A DNA stretch of 64,000 nucleotides from Cymbidium sinense (lineage: Eukaryota; Streptophyta; Magnoliopsida; Asparagales; Orchidaceae): assembly GCA_021442155.1 (NCBI GenBank), contig CM038229.1:93777716-93841715 (forward strand). The letters are read 5' to 3'. The position numbers and the translations under genes are program-made. The notes below the pieces were generated by a model, which saw nothing but the letters and a program-made list of their open reading frames with translations, did not search any database and was not told where the DNA came from. Each line of letters starts with the position of its first letter. Within the stretch, counting starts at the first letter, position 1. Shown piece after piece: positions 24,345-34,272 of the stretch.

Positions 24345-24815
24345 TTTGGTTTTTTTTTTAACAAAGAACAAATTCAAATTTAACATTTCTTCTTTCAATT
24401 TCACCAACTATGTAACACCAAGTTTTCAACGGCATAAGTGACGACATAAATCAAAAAGGGGCATGCCTAGAGCAAATAAAAAATCCTATATAAATAGAAC
24501 AATCTGTACTATAAAGACACAGTTCCATAAGCAACAGATCGAATCAACCATTCTTCACTTTCTCCAGTTCCCATCAGAACCAACCCGATCTCTCGAGTAG
24601 TCAGATCCACCATCATATCCCCGATCTCTCCCTCCGCAACCACCATGGCTATATCCTCAATCGCTCCTCCCGCTTCCATAACCACCACTACTCTGACCGC
24701 CACATCCATATCCACTAGCAACTTCAGATTCCCCACCACCACTGCGATAACCTCCTCCGCCGCTAGATCTAAACTGAGTTTTGTTGACGGTGATGTTCCA
24801 AATGTCAAGGTTCTA
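24345..24815 (-). pseudogene. GRP 3' fragment 3, fused to LINE copy 2
   Basis: The minus strand near 24790 reads NITVNKTQFRSSGGGGYRSG, then GYGCGGQSSGGYGSGRSD, a TGA stop, GYSHGGCGGRDRGYDGGS and a GSDGNWRK-like end. The poly(A)-derived T-run is at about 24350-24360. To the right, after GTCAAGGTTCT (about 24806-24816), the sequence becomes LINE copy 2 instead of telomere repeats, almost at the point where the other copies meet TTAGGG. Confidence 0.85.
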
Positions 24816-25636
24816 AAATCTATTCATTCCCCATAATGGAATTATCAGGATGTAAAGGGGCTTTCAAATTATTAGCCACAACATCAAAAAAATCAATATA
24901 TTGAATCCACATGTTCTAATATCTAAAAGGAGAGGATTTATGTAATTTATTAGAAGTATCTTTAATAGAAACTAGAAGAAGAGCATGATCAGACAAGGTT
25001 ATGCTTAAATCATCAACCAAAGTAATAGTCTATTGAGTAAACTAATGAGTATTAAAAAGAATCTAATCTAACCTTTGCCAAAGTGTAGTGTTTTGCCAAG
25101 TATAACTAGAACCCTTAAAGCCAATTTCAATTAAATTACTATCAAATTACAATCAAGGATCATATAGAAAAATTTTCCATAGAATGAATATTGGGAGAGC
25201 AACCACCGCTTTGTTTAGAAGAGAATAAAATAGTGTTAAAATCACCACCCACAAACCAAGTTTTTTGACCGAGGTAGTAAAATTTCTCAAATTATCCCAA
25301 AGAAGATTTCTACTAGATCTATAACAAGATGCATAAACAAAAGAGCCTAAAATGCAATAGTCGCCATAAGAGATTTGAGTATTGACAACTTGTTGAGAAT
25401 CATTAATAATAGAAACCTCAACGAAATTATCCAAAAACACCAAATCTTATTACTAACATTATAGAAAAGTTTATTGAAGCCGATCATTCTAGCAACATGG
25501 TTAATTTTATTAACATGAATAAGAGGCTCCAGAATAATAAGTTAATAAATATTATGAATGTGACAAAGATTTTTAATATGATTATGAATAGAGAGGGTAC
25601 CGATCCCCTAACATTCCAAACAAGAAAATTAAACAT
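24816..25636 (-). pseudogene. LINE copy 2 ORF2, endonuclease part only
   Basis: It starts at 25636 with MFNFLVWNVRG, the N-terminus of a plant L1 APE endonuclease. Near 25300-25400 it reads ISYGDYCILGSFVYASCYRS and then RNLLWDNLRNF, the expected conserved block before the GDFN motif. A G-GDFN-like segment is readable in another frame near 25235-25265. The frame is broken and the part coding for RT is missing. Confidence 0.78.
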
Positions 25637-25749
25637 AAGTAAAATAAGCAAAGGTTAATTAAGCGAGGAGTGAGAGGCCGCAGAAGATCTAGTGTTTTTG
25701 GACAATTTGGGAAAGTAATTTTTAACACTTTTTTTCTTTCTAGCATGGC

Positions 25750-27233
25750 AAGTCTGAAAATCATTTTGTTTTCCCCTAGACTCATCATCCGAGTAAGATT
25801 TAGTTACATTGCTCATAAATTTAGGAGAATTCTCCAAGTGTTTGGATGGGAGTCCACCCTCTTCCAAATCCATATTAAGTTGAATAATAGGATTAACATG
25901 TATATCAAGATTAAAAATGAGAGATGGTGATGATTTAGAACCATTTAAAGCACAATTTGTGAAATCCAGATCAAAAATTTTTTCAGCATAGTAGGATTAA
26001 CATGAATATCAAGATTTTCAGCATGCTCAACATCATTTAAATCCTCATTAAAAGCTTCATTTTCATCGATCAAAGCTGGCATAGATGCGAGAATAGAATC
26101 AGAGGAAATAGAATCATTTTCTAATAACTTTAAAAATTTATTATTCTCCACAGTAGAAATATTCAAATTCAAAGAAGGAAAAAGAGTTAAATCATCCTTC
26201 CCATTTTAAAAATTAGTCGAATCTATATCAACAGTAGGAGCCGAAACTTGTTCAATAAGATTAACCCCGATACCCATGGAATCAACCTTATTAATAGCCT
26301 TCATACTGTTCTTAGGATCTGAGGCCGATTTCTGAACATAAGTAGGGATCGACTTATGGGCAAGAACAACATTCTCTTAAAGAGGATTTCATTTTTTTAA
26401 GTGGGGATATAGAATATAACATTTTGAATTATCATGACCGAGAATTTTATAGTGTTAACAAAAAATTAGAAGGTTCTCCAGTTTAACCTTTTGTGAATAC
26501 CCATATTTTTCTGAGCTAATCAAAACTTCCTTAGGGTATTTTTTTGTTATGTCTAATTCCATGAGGACCTGAGCCACAGTACGGTGAGATTTCTCAACGG
26601 TCGCTTGATCAAGTTGCAAAGGCTGGCCAAATAAAGCACATAGTAAAAAGCACAAGATGGGTAACAAAATGAATGCGCATTTTAGGAAGAGATAACCCCA
26701 TAGGGATAATAGGAGATTCTTCTTTAATGTCAAAAGACCACTTCAACAAACGATTTGACAATTAAAGATGAAATAAAAAAGATGCAAAATAACATGTGAA
26801 TAATCTGGATCATTAGAAAGTTGAATCAGGATATGTTGTGGGTCAATAAGACCAATCGAGAAAGCACCCATAAGCTTGAGATTATGGAAAAAAGAGCAGA
26901 TCTTATCCAAATTTGGACGATGCTAAGTAAATTTATCGATAAGAAAAATACAAATTATTTTGCCAACTTTTCAACATCCACATCAGAGCACATTACCACT
27001 GTCGAACCTCTAAAAGATGTCAAAATGAGATTAACCAAATCAACAGAGTGAGAAGGCTTACTAGAGAGCACTTCCTTAAAAGAGTTAGTAGAAAAAGCAG
27101 CATCAGGGCCGCCAAGCCCCAAAGTCTCAGATGCCCTAGTCGAAGCATCCATAATTTGAGGTGGAGCCCAAGGAATAGAACTCACCATAGACATGATCAA
27201 TGATGAAGCATCACGCAAATGACCAAATTCTAT
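25750..27233 (-). pseudogene. LINE copy 2 ORF1, start codon lost
   Basis: Compared with copy 4, whose ORF1 starts at 48145, the ATG here reads ATA (27231-27233). The N-terminal part then matches: DASSLIMSMVSSIPWAPPQI (27210-27150), followed by VDLVNLILTSFRGSTVVMCS. The DUF4283 domain continues at 26455-26733 with FGQPLQLDQATVEKSHRTVA and KEVLISSEKYGYSQKVKLEN. The acidic C-terminal part (25945-26172) includes ALIDENEAFNEDLNDVEHAE. Several frameshifts are present. Confidence 0.78.
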
Positions 27234-27347
27234 TCAAGCCTTTGAATTCGGTTAAAACTAAGGCCAAAGCCACAGAAATCCCCAATCAGAGAAATGCCAC
27301 CAAGAGGGATTCAAAAATTGCTAGAGAATGAGAGAAAGCTTAAATAA

Positions 27348-28389
27348 GGGGGGGGGGGGGTGGGTTTAAGGGAAGTTTAGGGTTTTTTAGGGTTTAGGGT
27401 TTTAGGATTTTAAGGTTTAGGGTTTAGGGTTTAGGGGTTAGGGTTGTAAGTTTTGGGATCAGAGTTTTAGTTTTACAGTTAGTTTTAGGGTTCAGGATTT
27501 AGGGATAAAGTTTTTTAAAAAAAATTAAGTAAACTCACTGGTTTATGTTTATTTATTTTATTTTAGGAATATTTATTTTACTTTAGGTTTTCTATTTTAG
27601 TTTATGTTTTACATTTAGGTTTAGGTTTAGGTTTATTTTTTAGTTTAGTTTTATTTTATTCAAACTTTTAGGTTTTATTTTTATTTAAGTTTAGGTTAAG
27701 GTTTATTTTACTTTTAGTAGTTTAGTTTATTTTATCTATATTTTAGTTTTAATCTTAATTTTTTAGTTATTTTATTTTATTTTATTTAGGTTTTTTGGTT
27801 TAGTTAATTTTAGTTGAGGGTTAGGTTTATTTTTATTTTATTTTAGGTTTTTTTTTTAGTTTAGGGATTAGGTTTTATTTTTTTTTATTTATTTTAAGTT
27901 TATTTATTATTTTATTATAGGTTAGGTTTATTTTATTTATATATTTTATTTTAGGTTTATTTTATTTATTTTATGTTTAGTTTTTTATTTTTAGGTTTTT
28001 ATTTTTAGTTTAGTTTAAGTTTTATTTATTTATTTTTTAGTTTAATTTTAATTTTAATTTTATTTTCTTTTTAAGTTAGGTTTAGGTTTTAGTTTATATT
28101 TTTATTTTATTTTATAATTTTATTTATTTTAGTTTAGGTTTTTTTTATTAATTTTATTTTTAGGTTTTATTTCGTTTAGGTTTAGGTTTTTAGATTTTTA
28201 GGTTTTAGGGTTTACAGTTTTTTTTTTGGTTTAGTGTTTAAGGTTTAGAGTTTAGGGTTTAGGTCTTAGGGTTTAGGGTTTAAGGTTTTAGGGTTTAGGG
28301 TTTAGGGTTTAGGGTTTAGGGTTTAGGGTTTAGAGTTTAGGTTTTAGGTTTAGGGTTAAGGTTTTATTTGAGGGTTATCAATTTTTGGT
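27348..28389. repeat. Telomere-like block with a G13 run at its left end
   Basis: A run of 13 G (27348-27360) is followed by TTTAGGG variants, the joint TTTTTTAAAAAAAATTAAGT (about 27509-27528), AT-rich T/A/G DNA and, from about 28200, nearly clean TTTAGGG. Confidence 0.88.
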
Positions 28390-28600
28390 TTTTTTTTGTT
28401 GTTGGATAAAGAACAAATTCATATTCAACAGTTCTTCTTTTTTATTTCATTAGCAAGGTAACACACCAAGTTTTTTATGACATAAGTGATGACATAGATG
28501 AACAATGAGCATGCATAGAGCAAATTAAAAACTCGAGATAACTAGAACTGTCTATACTATAAAGACACAATTCCATAAGTGATAGATCGAATCAACCATC
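28385..28600 (-). pseudogene. GRP fragment 4, 3' UTR only
   Basis: It carries the family 3' UTR, from a T-run and AAAGAACAAATTCATATTCA (about 28410) to ATAGATCGAATCAACCATCA (about 28600), without coding sequence. An LTR-like piece replaces the glycine-rich part. Confidence 0.85.
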
Positions 28601-29118
28601 ATATCATTTAGGCTCAGGAGGTGCTTTAGTCCTCACTAAAGCTCCGTAGATTTAGGATCTAAGGTTGCTATTTCCCCTCGGGCTACAGGCATAATTTCTC
28701 ACCTCTTAGGTATTTCCACAACCTTGTGTTATGAGATTATAAGTCCTAGCTTTCTAATAAAATTCCAATTCAAACATATAATTCTCCTCAACCTCAAACA
28801 TATAAAGTCTAACCATAGGATAGGATGAAATGCTTACTAGCTTTCTTAGTATCATGAGTATTCCCAATTCATCTCCCATTAGATTTGATAATAAGTCTCT
28901 CCTTTTTGATCTATCCTGATTGATTTTCTAAACATAGCCAATTTATTGATAATCCTATCTTTAAAATATTTAGAGACAATAATTTCCTAATTTAATCGAG
29001 AGTATTCCTAAGGAACTCACCTTCTTTAGGATGTAATTAACTATGGGGGCTTGCCCCCATACGGAACATTTGAATCCACCTTAAATAAACCCTGCCTTGT
29101 TCATCCATGTAAAGTAGG
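28601..29118 (-). repeat. LTR-like segment, inverted relative of 11830-12310
   Basis: On the minus strand it reads from CCCTACTTTACATGGATGAA through a GGGGGCAAGCCCCC dyad to CAACACAAGGTTGTGGAAAT and a TAGATCCTAAATCT-like segment, parallel with 11830-12310. On the right it passes directly into TTTAGGG and then the same flank (TTTATTAGGTTTTAGGGTTT) that follows the GRP copies, so it took the place of a GRP coding part within an existing repeat unit. Confidence 0.7.
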
Positions 29119-32100
29119 GCTTTAGGGTTTAGGTTTAGGTTTGGGTTTATTAGGTTTTAGGGTTTATATTTATTTTTAATTTATTTAGTTACTTTAGGTT
29201 TAGGTTTAAGGATTGGGGTTTAACATTTAGGGTTTAGGGTTTATGCTTTTAGGGTTTATGCTTTTAGGGTTTTGGGTTTTGGGTTAGGGATTAGGGTTTT
29301 GGGTTTTTTAGGGTTTAGGGTGGTAGGCTTAGGGTTTAGGGTTTATGGTTTTTTCTTTAAAAAATTATGTAAATAAGTAGGTTTAGGTTTATTTAGTTTA
29401 TTTAGTTTAATTTTTTAATTATTTTAGTTTATTTTATTTTCTATTTTTATCTAGGTTTATTTTTTATTTTAATTTAATTTAATTTATTTATTTTAATTTA
29501 GGTCTTTTATTTTAGTATATTTTTTATGTTTAGGATTATTATTTAGTTGCACTTTATTTTATTTTTATTTCTTAGGTTTAGGTTTTATTTTTATTTTTAG
29601 GTTCAGGTTTAGATTCTTATTTTATCTATTTTAGGTTTAGCTTTTAGGTTTATTTTTAGGTTTTATTTTTTAGTTTAGGTTTAGGTTAATTTTTAGTTTA
29701 TTTTATTTTATTTAGTTTAGGTTTAGCTAATTTTAGGATTAGGTTTAGGTTTTATTTATTTTAGATTAGGTTTAGGTTAATTTTATTTTGTTTATTTTAA
29801 TTTTAATTTATGTTTAAGTTTTTTTTATTATTTTAGGGTTTAGGTTTTATTTTTTATTTATTTTTTAGTTTTATTTAAAAGTTTATTTTTTAGGTTTAGG
29901 TTTTTATTTAGTTTTTATTTTATTTTATTTTCAGTTTATTTTATTTCTATTTTATGTTTAGTTTTTATTTTAGTTTATTTTTATTAGTTTATTTCATTAT
30001 GTTTTTAGGTTTAGGTTTAGGTTTTAGTTTAGGTTTTTATTTTATTTTATTATTTTATTTTTAGGTTTAGGTTTAGGTTTTATCTTTTATTTATTTTAGG
30101 TATTATTTTTTGGTTTATTGTTTACATTTAGGTTTTTAATTATATTTTATTTTATTTTATTTTAGGTTTATTTTATTTTTATTTAGGTTTTTTTATTTTA
30201 GGTTTTTATTTATTATATTTTAGTTTAGTTTTTAGTTTTTTATTTTATTTTCTTTTTAGGTTTAGGTTTTAGTTTATGTTTTTCTTTTATTTTTATTTTA
30301 TTTTATTTTGGTTTACGATTTTATTTATTTATTTTATTTTTAGGTTTTCTTTAGTTTAGGCTTAAGGTTTTATGTTTTTAAGGTTTATGGTTTAGGGTTT
30401 AGGGTTTAGGGTTTAGGGTTTAGTGTTTTAGATTTTGGGTTTGGGTTTTACGGTTTAGGGTTTAAGGTTATAGGATTTAGGGTTTAGAGTTTAGGGTTTA
30501 GGATTTAGGGTTTAAGGTTTAGGGTTTTAGGGTTTAGGGTTTAGGGTTTAGGGTTTAAAGTTTTAGGGTTTAAGGTTTAGAGTTTTAGGTTAGTTTTAGG
30601 GTTTTAGGGTTAAGGTCTATGTTTTTCTTATTTTTATTTTATTTTATTTTATTAGTTACATACTTTATTTAGATTTATTTATTTTATTTATTTTAGTTTA
30701 TTTTATTTCTATTTTATTTATGTTTATTTTTTATTTTTATTTACTTTAATTAATTTATTTTAGGATTAATTATTTTAGTATAGGTTTTATATTTGTATAT
30801 TTTTTAGCTTTATGATTATTTTAGCTTTATTTTATTTTATTATTTCAGGTTTAGGTTTATTTTTTTTTTAAGTTCAGTTTAAGTTCTTATTTTTTTTTTA
30901 GCTTTAGGTTTAGGTTTATTTTAGGTTTTATTTTTTAGTTTAGGTTTAGGTTTATTTTTAGTTTATTTTATTTTTTTTTAGTTTAGGTTCAGATTTAGGT
31001 TTAGCTAAATTTAGGATTAGGTTTAGGTTTTATTTATTTTAGATTTGGTTTAAGTTAATTTTATTTTGTGTATTTTATTTTTATTTTAGGTTTAGGTTTT
31101 TTTTTTTATTATTTTAGGGTTTAGGTTTTATTTTTTATTTATTTTTAAGTTTTATTTTAAGGTTTACTTTTTTAGGTTTAGGTTTTTATTTTATTTTATT
31201 ATAGGTTTACTTTATTTTTATTTTATGTTTAGTTTTTATTTTAGTTTACTTTTATTAATTTATTTCATTATATTTCTAGGTTTAGGTTTAGGTTTTAGTT
31301 TAAATTTTTATTTGATTTTATTATTTTATTTTAATTAAGTTTACATTTTTTTATTTATTTTATTTTTATGTTATATTTAATTTAGGTTGAGCTTTTTAGG
31401 TTTTTAGGGTTTTGGGTTTAGGATTTAGGGTTTATGGTTTATGGTTTAAAGTTTTAGGGTTTAGGATTTTAGGATTTTGGGTTTAAGGTTAGGGTTTTGG
31501 GTTAGGTTAGGGTTTAGGGTTAGTTTATGATTTAGAGTTTAGTGTTTTTAGGATTTAACGTTTAGTGTTAAGGGTTAGTTTAGGGTATAGGGTTTAAGGT
31601 TTTAGGGTTTAGGGTTTAGGGTTTAGGGTTTATGGTTAGAGTTAGGGCTTAGGGTTTAAGGTTTAGGGTTTAATGTTTAAAGTTTAGAGTTTATGGTTTA
31701 TGGTTTAGGGTTTAGGGTTTAGGGTTATTCAAGGTTTAGGATTTAGGGTTTTTTAGGGTATAGGGTTTATTGTTTGGGATTTACGGTTTAGGGTTTAGGG
31801 TAAAGGTTTTATGTTTTTTTTTAAAAATTAAGTAAACCATTAGGTTTAGGTTTATTTTGTTTATTTTTTATTTTTATTTAGTTTAGCTTATTTATTTATT
31901 TTATTTTATTTTATTTTGAGTTTTTTATTTTTGTTTATTTTTTAGGTTTAGGTTTTATTTTTATTTTTAGGTTTAGGTTTAGGCTTTTATTTTATTTTTT
32001 CAGGTTTAGGTTTTATTTATTTTAGTTTAGTTTATTTTAGTTTAGGTTTAGGTTTATTTTATTTTTATTTTAGGTTTGGGTTTTTTTAGTTTAAGGTTTA

Positions 32101-33634
32101 TGTTGTATTTTTTATTTATTTTAGGTTTTATTTTTTGGTTTACTGTTTACATTTAGGTTTTTAATTATTTTTGTTTAATAATATTTTAGGTTTATTTTAT
32201 TTTTATTTAGGTTTTTTTAGTTTAGTTTAGGTTTTTATTTATTATATTTTAGTTTAGTTTTTATTTTTTATTTTATTTTGTTTTAGGTTTAGGTTTAAGT
32301 TTAGGTTTAGGTTTTTGTTTATGTTTTTATTTTATTTTATTTTATTTTGGTTAAATATTTTTTTATTAATTTTATTTTTAGGTTTTCTTTAGTTTAGGCT
32401 TAAGGTTTTAAGTTTTTAAGATTTAGGGTTTAGTGTTTTGGGTTTGGGGTTTAGGGTTTAGGGTTTAAGGTTATAGGATTTAAGGTTTAGGGTTTAGGGT
32501 TTAGGGTTTAAGGTTTAAGGTTTTAGGGTTTATGGTTTAGGTTTAGGGTTTAGGGTTGTTTAGGGTGGGTTTAAGGTTTAGAGTGTCAGTGTTTTAGGGT
32601 TTAGGGTTATGTTTTTCTTATTTTATTTTATTTTTTTTTAAGTAAAAGACTTTTAGATTTATTTAGTTTATTTATTTATTTTAGTTTACTTTATTTTTTT
32701 ATTTTTATTTTGGTTTATTTTTATAATTATTTAATTTAATTTATTTATTTTATGTTTATTTTCTTTAGTTTAGGTTTTTTATTTTAGTTTATTTTTAAGT
32801 TAAGTTTTATTTTTATTTTATTTTTTAAGTTTAAGTTTTATTTTTTTTAGGTTTAGGTTTAGGTTTTTTTTTTTTAGAATTTGGAATTAGGTTTTTATTT
32901 TAGTTTATTTTCAAGTTTTGTTTTTGGTTTAGGTTTATTTTTAATTTAGTTTATTTTATTTGGTTTAGGGTTTGGTTTATATTTAATTTATTTTAGGTTT
33001 AGGTTTAGGTTTTATTTATTTTAGTTTAGTTTATTTTAGGTTCGGTTTAGTTTTATTTTATTTTAGGTTTAGGGTTTAGGGTTTAGGTTTTCTTTTTTTG
33101 TTATTTTCAGGTTTTATTTTTTGGTTTATTTTTTAGGTTTAGGTTTTTATTTAGTTTTTATTTTATTTTATTTTAGGTTTATTTTTTAGTTTACTTTAGG
33201 TTTTTATTTATTTTATTTTATTTTAGTTTTTTATTTTTTATTTTATTTTCTTTTTAGTTTTTGGTTTAGGTTTAGGTTTACATTTTAGTTTAAGTTTTTA
33301 TTTTATTTTTTAATTTTATTTTACTTGGGGTTTAGGTTTTTTTATTTATTTTATTTTTAGATTTTATTTATTTTGGGTTTAGGTTTTTAGGGTTTAGGGT
33401 TTAGGGTTTAGGTTTGGGGTTTATGGTTTGGGGTTTAAAGGTTTAGGGTTTAAAGTTTAGGTGTTTAGGGTTTAGGGTTTAGGGTTTAAGGTTTAGGCTT
33501 TAGGGTTTATGTTTTAGGCTTTAAGGTTTAGGGTTTTAGGCTTTAGGCTTTAGGGTTTAGAGTTTTTAGGGTTTAGGGTTTAGGGTTTAGGTTTTAGGTT
33601 TAGGGTTCAAGTTTTAGTTTAGAGTTTAAGTTTT
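29119..33634. repeat. Long telomere-like block with internal tandem duplications of about 1.2-2 kb
   Basis: About 4.5 kb of alternating TTTAGGG-rich and AT-rich T/A/G-only DNA. The joint TTTAAAAAATTATGTAAAT and its like occur at about 29350, 31825 and 32640 (weaker near 30640). The stretch 29700-30030 aligns by eye with 30975-31300 (offset about 1.27 kb), and 30080-30290 with 32105-32290 (offset about 2.0 kb), so it grew by unit duplication. No coding sequence. Confidence 0.85.
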
Positions 33635-34058
33635 TTGGTTTTTTTTTTAACATAGAACAAAATCAGATTCAACATTTCTTCTTTTTGATTTCATCAACCA
33701 AGTAACACTCCAAGTTATCTAAGATATAAGTGATGACATAGATGAAAAATGAGCACGCGTAGAGCAAATCAAAAACCCTAGATAACTAGAACCTCTCTCA
33801 TCAGAAGACAGTTCCATAAGCCAGATTGGATCACCGTTTCTTCATTTTCTCGCCCTAACCACACTAGCTCTCAAGTAGCAGGATCCACTATCATATCTCC
33901 TATCTCTCCCTCCGCCACCACCATGTCTACTATGACCACCACCTCCATATCCCCCACCACCACTACAATAACCGCCAGTTTCTCCTTCACCTCCACCTCC
34001 ATATTTAGACAGAGTATGGTTCACGGTGATGTTCATGCCGTCAAGGTTCTGCCCATTC
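33635..34058 (-). pseudogene. GRP 3' fragment 5
   Basis: On the minus strand from 34050 it reads NGQNLDGMNITVNHTLSKYG (the end of an RRM domain, family usual form NG--LDGR-ITVN-AQSR), then GGGGEGETGGYCSGGGGYGG and GGHSRHGGGGGRDRRYDSG. The frame is open from 34036 to about 33842, but the last residues deviate from the family ending GSDGNWRN. The T-run of the poly(A) tail is at about 33640-33650. The right end meets TTAGGGTTTAGG. Confidence 0.87.
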
Positions 34059-34272
34059 TTAGGGTTTAGGTTTATTAGGTTTTAGGATTTAAGTTTATTT
34101 TTAAATTTATTTAATTACTTTAGGTTTAAGTTTAGTGTCCGAGGTTTATGGTTTAGGGTTTAGGGTTTAGGGCTTACAATTTTAAGGTTCCTGCTTCTAA
34201 GGTTTAAGGTTTAGGGTTAGAGTTTATGGTTTAGGATTTAGGGTTTAGGGTTTAGGTTTGTAGGTTTAGATT
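34059..34272. repeat. Telomere-like block between GRP fragment 5 and LINE copy 3
   Basis: The common GRP right flank (TTTATTAGGTTTTAGGATTT) is followed by TTTAGGG variants that stop at TTTAGGTTTGTAGGTTTAG, directly before the LINE 3' end. Confidence 0.85.

Larger units (their letters stand above)
24816..27347 (-). mobile_element. LINE copy 2 (subfamily A), 3' part missing
   Basis: Only the 5' half of the element is present: part of the linker after the endonuclease, the endonuclease, ORF1 and the 5' UTR. It is closest to copy 4 (for example around 25645-25760 against 46620-46740). RT, RNase H and the 3' UTR are absent. The left edge joins GRP fragment 3, and the right edge passes into a run of 13 G and then TTTAGGG-like DNA. 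Confidence 0.85.

Noticed and set aside
24509..24808. A Val/Met-rich open frame of 99 codons on the minus strand.
   Set aside because: It is the GRP fragment 3 sequence read one base out of frame. The true frame gives the RRM end and the Gly-rich tail.
33842..34036. A complete small glycine-rich gene.
   Set aside because: It starts in the middle of an RRM end (NITVN), has no promoter or N-terminus, and matches twelve other truncated copies with the same breakpoint.
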